Source: Allium sativum (Eukaryota > Streptophyta > Magnoliopsida > Asparagales > Amaryllidaceae). Taken from it: a stretch of 64,000 nucleotides of DNA. Under the pieces are notes generated by a model that did no database searches, was not told the DNA's origin, and worked only from the letters and a program-made list of their open reading frames with translations. The DNA is taken from positions 631,968,786 through 632,032,785 of the forward strand of contig CM060915.1 of NCBI GenBank assembly GCA_030737875.1, given 5' to 3'. A program made the position numbers and the translations under genes. Within the stretch, counting starts at the first letter, position 1. Each line of letters starts with the position of its first letter. Below, piece by piece: positions 12,776 to 25,887 of this stretch.

Positions 12776-15700
12776 TGTGACGAAAAGGAATTTCGCTCGG
12801 TTCGAACCAGTCGCTAAACCGACCCAGACCGTTCGAAACGCCCTATCGTTTGAGAACATGACAAAACAGAATGCATACAAAAGAACATTTCATTGTATAT
12901 TACAACAATGCATCAGATTACAAGAATATACAGAGTATAAATGAATATTACACAGAAATATCAGAGATTGAAATTACATTTAAATACATAGCAGCGGAAA
13001 ATAATACAATACACAACTAGAAGAGATATACGGATACAAAGCTTTCCGGATATCGTTCCAACTGTAAACCAGGATCCTGTGAATATAAATCTGCAAAACC
13101 AAAACTACTAGCTGCCCGTGTCAAAATAAGGGCAACCAGAGTTTAGGTTAAAACAATAAACTCCAGGTCAGTCATGTGACTGGTGTGAGAACTAAAACAA
13201 TTAATCTTTATTTTAAAGTTGGGTAAATCAAGGGACCACGCCGTATAACACGGAACGGGTTTCCTCCCAAGAATACCAGTGCATAAAACAAACAGCGCAA
13301 TGCTAAATAAAGAAAAATGAAGCTATTATAAGACCCAGGTCCCATCACACAATGCAACGCAAGCCGGAGGATAGGGTTTTTACCTTATAATAGCCAAGAA
13401 TGCTTGATACGTTTAAAACAAATCATTTGATACTATTATAAGTGCATAGTGTATAAAACAACTTCAAATCATAAGTATCAATCATAGACGGCATAAGCGC
13501 CCCATCCCACTATGTTGCCATTCTAGGCTCTACAAATAAAACCGCAAATGGCACGTATTTGGAAATTGGATTTCCATCTATGAACCGAGGCAAAAGATAG
13601 TCCTCAACCGATTCGAGACGCTCTAGCCCGTGTCTCAGGATCAGAACTCGAGCGACCCTTGGATCGTCAGGGCCGGTCCACCGATGTGGATTAAAATTCC
13701 TGAACACTGCGTTTCCCCGCCCTTTGGGGCGTCAATGAGCCAACGAATGACTCCATCGGACCCGGATCGTCCGATCAAACCGAGGCGCCTCGCAACAGCA
13801 ACAACCACACAGGTGAAAAGTATATAAATGTCAGGGCTGAAAGGTCACTGACACCACCCTAGCTAGAAAGAAACGCATGCCCTCCCTGAGGTCCTCTCCC
13901 GTTTTTGGTTCACAACCGGGGTGCGAAACTCGCGAAGTAAACGTTACACAAAGCTACGCCACAAAGGCCGTGCTTTGATCATCACCACAAGACTTTGCTT
14001 TTCAACAGAAGCCTCGATCAATTGCCACTTAGGCATGCCACACAGGCAATTCACTCCATGCGTTTGATATCCATCAATATATAACCCCTGAGGTCGTACG
14101 TCTCAAAGAAGGGCGTTAAGCAAGAGAATAAATTCTCCGCCGCCAAACAGATATATATTTAATAGAGATCAATCACACGGACTAAAATCCAATGTCAGAC
14201 ACACTGTCCATTTACAAGTTCGTTCTGGGTCTGAACGAAACCGGAGGCACCTAGTACCCCGCATATCCATCGATCTCCAAGTACGTCTGAACGATCACCA
14301 ACTGTTTCCATCTTCTTGGGTGTACAGCCCAATCAAGATCATCGGTAATCACCCAAACGACGTGAAGATCTCCGGTCTTCGACCATCATCTTCATCTTCG
14401 ACTTATCGTCGTATCAGTTATTCAAAATGGGATAAACCCGGTCTTCCCGAATAACTCGCGTATATATTATAAAAGTGTTACACAAACACAACATACGCCT
14501 CATTCTAATTCATCAGTCACTAACCGTAAATTAATCAAGAGAATAATTCCCTAAATATTAACCCCGAAGGCTGAAACCAACATCAGATCAATATCCAGAA
14601 AACCATTCTGTTTAGCTAACCGACAGTTAGTTTCTAAATTTCACATTCATAGGGAAAGGTTCCCATTAATTTTTTCCAAGATAAATTCTTTAATTTATTC
14701 TTTAATCTACTTTTGAATATCAATTCAAATTAGTTGGGATTAACGAAACTTACCGAAGTAACCATTTGTTTTAATTTCCCAATCCCAACCTATTCATCCC
14801 ATGAACTAAAACGGGTCTTACTTCATATCTAACACCACGGTGTTACCGGTAAATTCAATTACCATTTCACGTTCAAATCTAATTAAAGATTTAACTATCT
14901 CCTGGAGCAAAACTGGTGATACTCCATTTCGATTATTTCAATCTAATTAAAGATTCATTAACACTCCACTTAATTTTAATCTTTGACTGGGTTAAAGAAT
15001 CAGTGTCATTTAAAACACGGTTCACGGTAAACCCAAAATATCATTCCATTAATTATCGGGTTAAAGAACAAGTGTTATTTAAAAACACTGTTCACGATAA
15101 ACCCAAAATATCATTCCATTAATTATCGGGTTAAAGAACAAGTGTTATTTAAAAACACTGTTCACGATAAACCCAAAAATCAATATCAATTCAATTCCAA
15201 TTAAATATTATTTAATTGGTACACTTCATTAAATCTAAATAAAAAGATTTAATCTTTTCTCAACTGGGTTCAAGAACAGTGTTAATGAAGACACCATTCA
15301 CGACAAACCCAAATCAACTTGATATTAAACACAAGGCCCTGAATAGAAAATATACCGGCTTATATTCAATATCAAATTCCACGACTAACAAATATCGTAT
15401 TGGAAATAACGATATATATGTCTATATCTTTCAAATTCCCATAACAATATCTGTATCATCACGAAATCCAACATCGAAATAATCCAAAGACAATTTCGAT
15501 TTAGATCCATTCCAATATAATTATTGGAAATTCTGGTTATTTTCAAAACCATTTCAAATTCGATTTATTTATTTAAAAATAAATAGAATTATAATTCTAG
15601 TTCAAAACTAGTTCATTCCGATAAAAATCTATTTTTATCTTTTCAAATATGGAGTTCTTCATCCCAATTTTTCCCAAATCATTTCTTATGATTTTACACA

Positions 15701-18700
15701 AATTATTACTATTTTTAATAATTTTATTAAGGCCCGTACAATCGATTTCCAACAACGGCCATCGAACTGCACTTACAACGACCCTTTTCAAATTTGATTT
15801 GGACGTAACTCCAAATCTAACCATTAGATTTCAAATTTCTAATATTCGTTAGAAATCTCTTTTCGATACGAACCCAACGGTTCCGGTTTTAGGAGAATCC
15901 GACGGTCGGATCTCCCGTAATGTCCGTTTGAAATAAATGGTCGAAATTCACGAACTGCTGCGGCGCGGCGCGTTCTATTCAGGCCATTATATTATATATA
16001 TAATATATATAATATATATTTCGTCGATTTCTATTTAAAACGAATTTTATGAATAGTTTAAATTCGTTTCAAGAACAATTTCAACTCCCATTTCAATTCA
16101 AATCAAAATTGAATTTTTCCTTATAAATTCGTTTTAAAATTCATTTCTATTCAATTCAAATTTAAATTCAATTTGAATTCATTTCAATTCGCATTCAACT
16201 CAATTTGAATTCGTTTTCAATTCAATTCGAATTGGTTTTATATTCAATTCATTTCGAAATCGTTTTATATTCAATTCATTTCGAAATCGTTTTATATTCA
16301 ATTCATTTCGAAATCGTTTTATATTCAATTCATTTCGAAATCGCTTTTCAATATTCATTTAAAAATGAATGAAATTGATGTAAATATCGTTCACGGCACA
16401 ATGGCGTCAATCTAATCAACACGACTTCATATATTCCTTTATTCTATTCAACAAATGAATATTTATTTTTTTGTCAACACACGACTAATCTCAACGAATG
16501 AGTACTGTCCACGTGTGACTATTTTTGTTAAATTATTTCGTTCAACACATGACTAATCTCAACGGATGAGTTCAGTCAACACATGAACCTTTATTTTATA
16601 TTGATAAAGATGTAAATTTTATTATTAAAATATTTCGTTCAATACATGACTAATCTCAACGGATGAGTATAGTCAACACATGAACCTTTATTTTATAATA
16701 TTCTTTATTTTCTAAATTGGAATGAGGCCCAATCAATCACCATATAATGTTAATTATATGGATTTTCATACATCACACGTATATAATAGCATTGAAAAAT
16801 AATCAACCATCAACCAAAGTGCAATACACTGTATAAGCATCAAATATAGATATCTAACGCTTATAACAGCCTGTCAATCAATCGATTGACATATTTACTC
16901 AATCAGGATGAGTGAACTTCAAATTCCATCCCAACACCCGTGTGGGGTTTCAAACAATCAAACACAGATTTTAGTTGTGCAGTTGGGCGATGTGTAAAAT
17001 TTATCGTCCCAATCAATGTCCTTCAAATAGGTGTACATAAACAAACCGTCCGGTTTGTAAATGAATATTTTATTTTATTCACTATATTCATATTCACGTT
17101 AAAAATTATATTTTTAACGATAAAACATTTTATTTTAACATATGAATTTCTATTCAATTCATTTATTCAAATAATGATATTTTTATTTTTCTAACTTATT
17201 TTAGAAAATTTCGGCGGCATAACGGCACGATACTAGAAACGGGACAAGGCCTAGCCTTATCCCCGGTCTAGTGAAGGCCCACGCCATTCACACATCAATC
17301 AAATCAATTTCATTTCACCAAACAATTCAATTTCAAACCAAATAATCCAACCAACTACACAACCAAACAATTAAACAAACAAGCCATCCATGGTCTGTGG
17401 ATGACGGGTGTCGGGTGCTACTAAACACCGTCTGCATCCTAGTATATATATACAACTAGAAAAAGAGATTTTGCGTGAGAAGTTCTCACCGATAGCTATC
17501 CCAATTCCAACGTCACTTCATTTATAGGAATCTTCATCGTTATCGCATCTTTGTCATCTTCGTTGCCCGTAGCCACTACATATATAAAAATTGAATTTTT
17601 ACTTCGCTATTCAATATATAAAATTCGAATTTTTACTTCGCTATTCAATATATAAAAATCATATTTTTACTTCGCTATTCAATATATAAAAATCATATTT
17701 TTACTTCGCTATTCAATATATAAAAATCATATTTTTACTTCGCTATTCAATATATAAAAATCATATTTTCACTTCGCTATCCAATAACTAAAAATAATAT
17801 TTTTATATCCGCTATTTCTATTTTAAAAACAATGCAAAATTCATTTTCAAAAAGAATGCAAACTTTGTTTTCAAAGATAATTCATATTTCTAATCAAAGT
17901 ATATTTATATATTTTCTAAACAAGGTATATATATATTTTCTAAACAAGGTATATATAAAAAAAAGAATCATATTTTTATTATCATGTTATTTACATTCAA
18001 AACAATGTTATAATTTTATTCTAAAAACTGATTTTAATAATGCTAATTTATATAATAAAAACCCTTTTTAGTCTAAATAAATTAATCAGCCTAAACAATA
18101 TAAAAATAAAAACAAAACCTTTGGTAATCCTCTGTACAACGTCCCAGGTCAGAGGAACCCGTCGTCTTCATCTTCTTCCTTCAGTCGAGCTCGAACCCAT
18201 TGGCCAAAAGTAGGGTTCGTCGTTTCACCACCCTCGCTCGCCTATACCCTCGTCAGACATAGCCACTTCGACAGGCATCACAGCCTCCCCCGACACCTCG
18301 AAGACTGGGCAACTCGCACGCCTGGTTGCGGCGGAAAAAGGCGTCGAACCCGCCAGTTTTGGGCATCAAATTCGGGAGATTCAGCAAACGAAAATGGGTA
18401 AAGGGGGTATCAATTTGAAGAGCAAACAAGGAGCTAGGATTTTCGTTTGAGGATTTAGATTAATTCGAAGTGGATTGCGAATGGTTTTGGATTAAAATCT
18501 AGAGCATTTTCCGCCTACGTTCGGTGAAGAGCTGCGGTTCCCAGGCTTTGACTTTAAATGGGGGGTGTTGACTAGGGTTAGAGAATTTTAATTATTTATA
18601 TATATATATTTTTATTCTTATATACATGTTTAATAATCCGAACTCCAATTTAAACCAAACGACTATCTTCCATAGCTAATTACCCCCATTCCGAACACAA

Positions 18701-19486
18701 TGAGATATGTATCATAAGCCAGTTCAACTGTTTCGGTCAGTTTCCGTCAAAATCAAAATATAAATCATTATATTGAATTTTAACGCGCATTTCAATTTAC
18801 TGGGATCACATACTAACTCGAAAAATCCCCAAAAAATTATTTCTAGCTTCGTATTGACGATACGGTCCTAACAAAACTAGTTTCGTCGAATTCTGAGACC
18901 GTTTGAAAAATGGCCATTTTTCAGTCGATTAAAATCAACTGAAACGGGTCAAACGCGTTTTCCTTTGCCATGCTAACATATTGATTCGAAAAATTATGAA
19001 ATTTGAAATCTAGCAATAACTTTACATCATGGATCCAACAAAAGTGGTTTCGTCGAAATCCGAGGTCGTTTGCAAAATTTCCATTTTTAAGGGCCTAAAT
19101 TCCATAGCGACTATTCAGAATTTTCAACTGGACATATCTTTCGATTCCCGCTATGAAATTTTGATTTGTCGGATTCGTTGGAAAGATATTATCAATTAGA
19201 TCCTAATGTTTTTGGTTTCACTAAAATCCGGATTGTTTTGCACCCGGTACATCCAATTGAAGTTTGAAATCGAATTATCGAACTACCGCGCCATTTTCAA
19301 TTCCTTTTATAAATATAAATAAATATTTATATTCTAACGACGACGTATATAATATATTCGTCCGAATTCTATTCAAAATAAATTTCTCGTCGTTATTATT
19401 AAAAATAATTCATTTTAAATAATTAAAATTCGCTAAAATTGCCAAAATAAAAATTTTAAACTGGCCCAGATTTTCGGGTTGTTACA
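12776..19486 (-). repeat. 5' LTR of element B (right copy, 6,711 bp)
   Basis: This is co-linear with 5027-11742 throughout, including all tandem arrays. Differences seen by eye are scattered single-base changes and 1-2 bp indels, for example in the AT-rich stretch near 18595. It ends GGGTTGTTACA and is followed by the target copy CAAAA at 19487-19491. No gene is supported inside it. Confidence 0.92.
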
Positions 19487-19873
19487 CAAAATTGCCCAGG
19501 CTCAGCCAAACCGGTCGGCCGCCGGTTTGGAACCGGTCGACCGGTTCTGGCTTGGGTAATAGCCCAGGCTGATCTACCACCGGTCGACCGGTGGAATCCG
19601 GTCGGTCGACCGATTTCAAATAGAGAATAAACCGGTCGACCGACCGGTTTCGGACCGGTCGACCGACCGGTTTCGGACCGGTCGACCGACCGGTTTCGGA
19701 CCGGTCGACCGGTCCTGGCCAGGGCTGTTGCCCAGGCCGAACCTAGGGGGATTCGGTCCCCCGCGAATGGCCGGCGCCGATCGTCGAGGCTCGTGACTTC
19801 TTCGGGGCGTCCATGAGACCTCTCTGGTCCATCGTAACAACTCGCCAAGCTCAAATACAAGGATTATGATTAT
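19487..19873 (-). repeat. 5' LTR of element A, fragment 2 of 3
   Basis: This is the piece of A's LTR between element B on the left and solo LTR C on the right. Removing both insertions joins GGGCCTGGG (5012-5020) through CAAAA to TTGCCCAGGC, forming a natural inverted repeat. That supports a precise insertion of B here. The piece contains a CpG-dense minisatellite. The long - strand ORFs 19456-19860 and 19616-19909 are by-products of this repeat and cross element junctions, so they are not genes. Confidence 0.75.
19509..19720. repeat. CpG-dense palindromic minisatellite
   Basis: A 23-bp unit beginning ACCGGTCGACCGACCGG starts at 19631, 19654 and 19677, with a partial copy at 19700. Upstream are related perfect palindromes such as GAACCGGTCGACCGGTTC (near 19530) and CACCGGTCGACCGGTG (near 19578). 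GC content and CpG density are far above the flanking AT-rich DNA. Confidence 0.88.
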
Positions 19874-20229
19874 TGTAACACCCCGTAATTTTATAACATT
19901 AAAATTCACAAATTAAAGTATACTTAATTTTTAGAAAAGAATTAAGTGAAATGGGTTGCGCAGAGAAATATATATATATTGATATATATATAAAAATTAA
20001 AAATTAAATAAATAAATATGCGAAAAAGTTCAAAACAACGAATTGGGAGGGGGAATAACCGAACCGGCCCATTTTTGAGGTCGACTCGAGCCCTGCTGGG
20101 TTGACTAGGGGTTAATCCAGGGTGTTTGGCTGTCAACCCGTGGGCCGATTCGCTCAAATGATGATTTTGCATTTGATTGGTTCTCATGGTTCAGGGTTAA
20201 TCTAATGGTCCTAAATAACTTCCTACACC

Positions 20230-20237
20230 TATAAATA
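20230..20237 (+). promoter_or_regulatory. TATA box candidate of LTR C
   Basis: TATAAATA lies about 360 bp into the LTR, preceded by CTACACC and followed by an ACCCTAAACC-type leader. It is the best core-promoter match in this LTR. Transcription start was not determined. Confidence 0.5.
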
Positions 20238-22263
20238 CATCCTAATGCTAACCCTAAACCTAATTAAAATTGAAACTAAAGCCGTTATGCCGTCGCCATG
20301 GAACTCAGTGTAGCCGCCGCCAACTAAAGAGGAAGATAGCTAATCAATTCAACCTAATTCAAGCTTAGAGCTTCAACAACGAATCAACTAACGTCGCTAC
20401 AACAATTCTTCATCAAGTTTGATTAATTGTTCATAATTCTTTAACCACGAAAGGCAAGTTCGATTTCTCTAATCAAGATAATTATTAAATTAAGTAAGAT
20501 TAGATATAATTGTGGATTATATGGACATGATGTGAATTATTGACCGTATGATATGATTATGTTGTTTAATTGTGATGTTATCATACATGTTGTAAATTCT
20601 ATGATTTTATGTTGTCATCTATGTTGTAAAGTTATGATCTATGTTGTAATTCTACGATTGGCTTTCGTGTAATCAAATCATCATGTTGTTTAAATGCTAG
20701 TTTGGTTATGTTGATTCATATGATAGATCATATGTATGTATGCAAGATTAGATGTTGATTTAGACATAAATCACATGCAAGATAGTAAATATTATGACAT
20801 CTATTTTAGATCAAAAGTTAGGCTATGATATGCATAAGTTACATGCCAAATCTGTACATGCTAGTTTGTATATTTAGAGGTAAATTTACACCATTGCTAT
20901 GTTGCATAAATCACATATGCAAGTTTATATAAAAATATGAGTTTGGAATATGAATCATGTTATGCAAATTTTTGGTTATTGCCTATGTAAGTTTTGTGAT
21001 GAAAATCTTGTTCATAACATGTAGGTTCATACTTTTAGGCCTATGTTTAGATCGATGATTTTATGCAGGTTATGTGGTAAATTCTCATATGCAAGTTAGG
21101 CCTATTTTGTATGTTATGTGAATATGTGGTGTTTTCCCCTTTTCCATGTGTTAGACTACTTCTTAGTCTATCATATATTCTATGCGAATGGACGCCGCGG
21201 GGGTTATGGGCAAAAATATTGATTATGTGAATAAATGTGAATTGGCATGTAATGGCCTTAAAAGAGGCATATATGTAAATTGAAATATTAATTGGTAAAG
21301 TGATATATGGACATAATTAATGTGAATTATGGTCATAAAGATAATTGGAATTTTATTAACATATTTGATTGGGAATAATTAATCCAAATATGGGATGAAA
21401 ATATTATGTTAATAAATGTGAACTGGAATGTAAATGAGTCATATATGTAAATTAATTTGAATTTGAATAGGGATATTAAATAGTGAGATAAAAGGCCTTT
21501 AATGGCATATAATAAAATTGTGACGAAATTGGTATAATTTTGCATACCATAAATGGATGGACATAATTGAGTCAATTATGGACATCGTTAAATTTGGAAT
21601 TAATTGATAATTTGAATAGGGAAAATAATTCAAATTGAGGTAAAGGATTATAAGTGATAATCAATGCTTAGGACACGAGGTTGGACTCATTTGTGACGTA
21701 AAACTGCCCGGACCCGCCCGACAGATCCAGTAGTCACAAATGGTAGCCCAATGTGAGAGGTCCTAGGCCCAAATTAAAAGCGTAACAGTTGTAAAGACAC
21801 GAGGTTAGGCTCTTTTATGCTGTAAGACTGCCCGGACCCGCCCGGCAAATCCAGCTGCCATAAATGTCAGTCTAATGTGAGAGGTCTTTATAAGGTTACG
21901 GCCTTAATGAATTAAGAAATACTAAACCAGATAAGCATGTAGTGGGACATGAGGGGGTTAAGTGAGTGCCTTGGGTGGCATGAGGAACCTAGTGGGTGAC
22001 ATGTGGGTGACATGTGGATGTCATGAGAAATACAATTAGAAAAATGGAGTAATTTGAATATAAACAATTATGACATGTAATTCAAATTATTGGATAAAAT
22101 AGGTATTGACACCTATGAAGGGAAAGGTTTTAATTAATTGATTAATTAATTAAAAATGGACATGGTAAATGAAATGGACTACTTAACCAAATCTGATCCC
22201 TAGGGATTGTAAGAACTTAAGTTTAAGTTGGGGGTTAAGTAAACTGGGTTATACGGAATGAGT

Positions 22264-22443
22264 GGGTTAAGTAAATCTTGGGTAGGTGGGTAATATTAGT
22301 ACATATAGGCCCACAAACTTAACCGTAAATTAAATATGTCTGAACCAGTGAGAGGGTTAAGTAAATCTTGGGTAGGTGGGTAATATTTGTGTATATAGGC
22401 CCACAGACTTAACCAATACAACCTGTTAATTAAACAAAAGGGT
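22264..22443. repeat. Two 90-bp units with GGTTAAGT...ACTTAACC ends
   Basis: Units start GGGTTAAGTAAATC at 22264 and 22354. Each runs through an ATAGGCCCAC segment to an ACTTAACC-type end. Their reverse complement is the same unit that occurs six times in C2 (61099-61640). Confidence 0.85.
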
Positions 22444-23600
22444 GAGACTAGGTTAAATTAGAAAACACTTAACCAAATTTATACATGTAAGTGGACATGG
22501 GGTTAAGTGGGATGTATTAGAGGGGACCAAGCCTAGGTGTGAAGCTTGTTGGGGGCCCTTTTCAGTCCAGTAGCCCATTAAGTATCTTTGTGAGCTCGAC
22601 CCAAGTCGAGGACGGGACACGCCTACTGGGCCTGATTGTTAGAGGCCAAAATGGGTTAGCGGTGGCAACGCAAGTCCAACGGGGTCATGTGCGTGCGTGG
22701 GCCCGTGCTGGTAGGTAAGACGTTGTTGCATCGTGTAGGTATGAGCCGTGCATCCTTAAGTTGTATTGGGTTGCCACTTTAGGGGAGTGATACACCCCAC
22801 TGTGGGACCAGCACGGGTATCTACGAGTTAGGGAGCCGATCGAATGGGGCAGGGTAGTGGGTACATCTAGTGGAGATAGGAGCAGACGGCACCTGTGTAG
22901 TCAGCTAGGGGTACACGAAGCTACCATTATTAATTAATCATTAAAGGGGCACACCTAGTGGAGATAGGAGCAGGCGACACCTATGACGTCAGCTAGGAGT
23001 ACATGGAATTACCATTGAAGGGGTACATCTAGTGGGGATAGTGGGTACATCTAGTAGTACACGAAGCTATCATCATTCTATTTAGTCAAGAGGGATCAAG
23101 TTTCTAGAGTGACTAGTATGGGTGCAGTTAGTGTTAGTACAGTACGGTACAGTACGGTAGAGTATAGTAATTACCCTATATTGATTAGGAAGCGCCTTTA
23201 ACGTTATCTTTGCTCATCCTATTATTTTTGGTTGCTTGGTCTTTCCATTAATTCACAGTCATTTCCTTATTTACCAAGCTTATGTCTTATCCTAGTTACT
23301 TTGATAATTATATTGTTGGAGTTATCGGACTTGCCAGACTTTATGTCTGACCCCCTTTGTTTCCACCTCTTTTCTTCCTTTCCCCCCCTAGGTTCTTAGG
23401 GTGGGAAGCTTGATTTGGATCTCTTTGGGAGCACTTGGATTTGGATTGCTGAAGTAAAGCTCAACCTAACTCTTTTATGGCTATTTATGGGATTATGCTT
23501 TTTATATTATGTACTCTGATTTTGTCAAGATGGATATTATGTACTTGACTTTAGTCTTTGGGTTTTGGTGATGTAACCAAACATATTTACCTTCCGTTGC

Positions 23601-23610
23601 AATAAATAAA
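23601..23610 (+). terminator. Polyadenylation signal candidate in LTR C
   Basis: AATAAATAAA sits about 130 bp before the LTR end, followed by a T-rich stretch. It is consistent with an R/U5 boundary for a + strand LTR. Confidence 0.45.
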
Positions 23611-23739
23611 GTTTTAAATTTTCAAGTACTATTTCATATCTGTCTTGTTGTGATTTTCTCTTCTATATTCACTTAAAACGCTCCATAGAAGTTAATGCAT
23701 TCCCTTTGTGAGTGACATTAATGGACATGGGGTGTTACA

Positions 23740-24637
23740 ATTATAGGTTCTAAACGAACCAAATTTCTAAACCAAACGAAGAAATGCGATATAAGTGAAT
23801 CGTGATGTCTTAGAACTTGCCGGGAGCGACAATGGTACTTCACAACACCACTTACTCGACTTACATCATGTGCAATGATCATGTGAACAACATATATCAC
23901 AATTTCTACTTCAAGTGAAATTCAACTAATAAACCGGGAAGTGTAAACTATTCTAACCAATTCAACAAGCAAATGCAACATGAAATGGTCCTAAATTACA
24001 CTTGTGCAAGCCATAGACTTGCGGCATAGATGTGAGTTCATCAAAGAACTCACCTTTAGCTCTTGAATGACAAGAACAAGCTCCAACAAGGAAGAACAAG
24101 CACAAATCCAAGCAAAGAAGCTTTCTTTCTTCAATCACTCCTCTCAAATCACCACATGAACACATAAGAAGACTCACGGATGTTAGAACATCATAAAAAT
24201 CCGAAATTGAGAGGAGATAAAGGTGGAGATCGAGTAGAGAGAGCTTACCCATGTCTTAGAATTGGATTTGCACAAGAATTGAGCTCTAGATTGGAAGCCC
24301 TAGCCTTGGAGTTTCTATTTCCCTTTCCCTCTCCCTATTTCTATTTCTTTTGAAGTGTTTGGAGTTATGAGGGAGAGAGGGGTTGATCTGGGGGTTATAT
24401 GGTGAGCTAGGCTAGCTCAACCAAGCCCTAGCCAAGGTGCCAGTTTTCACGAACTCGAAACATATCGATGCTTATAGTCAAAAAGGTCGTAAACGATGAT
24501 CCAGACTCAACGAAAGTGGTCCCGAATCCTAATTTTATCGTTTGTGAAAAACGACATTTTGAGTCATACATCGGATACGACGATATATTTAAATAAAATA
24601 TTTAAATCTCAAATCGTCAAATGAGTGGGTTGTTACA
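23740..24637 (-). repeat. 5' LTR of element A, fragment 3 of 3
   Basis: This is the distal (U3) end of A's LTR. It finishes GGGTTGTTACA at 24637, which on the - strand reads as an LTR start, TGTAACAACCCAC. Summed with the other two fragments the LTR is about 3.4 kb. The 96-codon - strand ORF at 23962-24252 has no recognisable domain. The adjacent DNA from 24638 matches the inside of G's LTR, which indicates that A inserted into G. Confidence 0.75.
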
Positions 24638-25887
24638 AAACGAATATTGGGGTCATTTCCCAAGTTCACGATTTTTTCACGATTTTTAAATGACCATTTT
24701 GCCCCTGGCGAACCTTGTTTCACCTATAACTTTTGATTGGTAAGGAGTTTTGACCTGAAATCACTTCCATTAGATCCGAATTATGGTTTACCTTTTCGTA
24801 GAGTGGTCACACTTGTCAAACGGACTTACCGTTTGGGAGATATGGGTGAATTAAGGTTTAGAAAGTGGAAAACATCTTAATTGGGCTTAACCGGGTGCTT
24901 AGCAGCTAGGCCCGTTGGGGCATTTCGGCATTAGAGCAATATGAGGGCTGATTAGGGTTAGAGAAACCTTTTCTTTGTCATTTTCTAGCCGCCACTTAGC
25001 TCTCTTCAACCCTAACAATGGCCTCCACTTTTTAAATTCATCCCAAATCACCGTTTAATCGCGTATTAGCTTAATCTACATCAAATCAAGGCAAATCAAC
25101 ACCAAATCAGAGTTAGATCTACTGTGTTGCATATAAAAACACCCCAAATCAGATGTAGTTTCAGATCTAAGTTTTATTTGTAGCTAAGGTGAGTGATTTG
25201 CATTATTTTTCACTAATTACGGCTAATTAGGGGTGATTAGTGTTAATTAACGAAATTATGCATGTTAAAATTCTAGAAAAATTTGTAAACTTCTAAAATA
25301 CTATTTTTGGGCTCTGATAGAAATTTGGGCTAATTTGGATAAGTTTTGCTAATTGTATGACTAAACATGATTAAGGGGGATTAAGGGGAAACCATAGATT
25401 TTTGGGTATGTTTGATCCATATTGACATGTTAAATTGTTGTTTTGATGTTTATTGTCGATTCTCTATGTTGCTATGACCATATGGAATGCCTTGTGACTG
25501 GTTAGAAAAGTTAGAATGGTCGAAAACGTCGTAGTATGGCGTAAAATAGTTGCTGGAAAAGTTGTAGGGAATGTGCAGGGTTTCGGATCGGATCGAATGT
25601 AGGGCTCGGATCGGATAAGAGAACTGGGCAAGGGGATTCGATTCGGATCGGAACTTGGCACAAGAGGCTTGGCTAGAAGGAAGGCCATTTGCATAAGAGC
25701 TGGAGTTGGGTTCGGATTGGAAGAAAGGGCATGGAGATCGGATCGGACTGAAGCTAGGGAGCTAGATCAGATCAACGTGAGAGGAGCTGGAAATGAAGGA
25801 GCCGAGCTAAACTACGATGAAGAATCCGAGTCGAATCGGATGGGGAAACCCGAGCCGAACCAGAGGACCTGAATTGAACGAGACTAT
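24638..25887 (+). repeat. 5' LTR of chromovirus G, first visible part
   Basis: From 24640 to about 25195 this aligns with the 3' LTR at 56783-57341, sharing for example ATTGGGGTCATTTCC, TTAAATGACCATTTTGCCCC and AACAATGGCCTCCACTTT. The first roughly 85 bp of the LTR are missing here because element A sits at this point. They should lie left of the window. From about 25575 to 25870 it is rich in TCGGATCGG-type repeats. It is interrupted at 25888 by element D. Confidence 0.85.

Larger units (their letters stand above)
5027..19486 (-). mobile_element. Element B: LTR retroelement with giant LTRs and no coding capacity
   Basis: Two direct repeats, 5027-11742 (6,716 bp) and 12776-19486 (6,711 bp), flank only 1,033 bp of internal DNA. 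Each repeat starts TGTGACGAAAAGG and ends CGGGTTGTTACA on the + strand. A 5-bp target duplication CAAAA borders the element. An initiator-Met primer site sits inside the right LTR boundary and a purine tract sits inside the left one, so the element reads right to left. The two LTRs differ by only about 1-1.5% plus small indels where I compared them by eye, which points to recent insertion. No gag or pol is encoded, so replication would need proteins from another element. It resembles a LARD (large retrotransposon derivative), but the LTR share (about 93% of the length) is unusually high. Confidence 0.93.
19874..23739 (+). mobile_element. Element C: solo LTR, 3,866 bp
   Basis: It begins TGTAACACCCCG and ends GGGGTGTTACA, and is flanked by the 5-bp duplication ATTAT (19869-19873 and 23740-23744). 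There is no second LTR and no internal region, so this is best read as a solo LTR left by LTR-LTR recombination. A TATAAATA at 20230 and an AATAAATAAA at 23601 support + orientation. It carries a 90-bp hairpin repeat (two units, 22264-22443). A block repeated near 22863, 22951 and 23030 contains ACATCTAGTGG or a close variant. A diverged relative lies in opposite orientation at 59957-62376. No coding region is recognised. Confidence 0.85.

Noticed and set aside
19456..19909. Two overlapping Arg/Gly/Pro-rich ORFs on the - strand
   Set aside because: They translate the palindromic minisatellite and cross the B/A and A/C element junctions, so they cannot be ancestral genes.
23962..24252. 96-codon Leu/Cys-rich ORF on the - strand
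   Set aside because: It sits in the U3 part of LTR A with no family resemblance, and any signal-peptide look is weak.
25464..25872. Overlapping ORFs on both strands rich in Asp/Arg or Ser/Pro
   Set aside because: They are generated by GGATCG-type repeats within G's LTR; no domain is seen.
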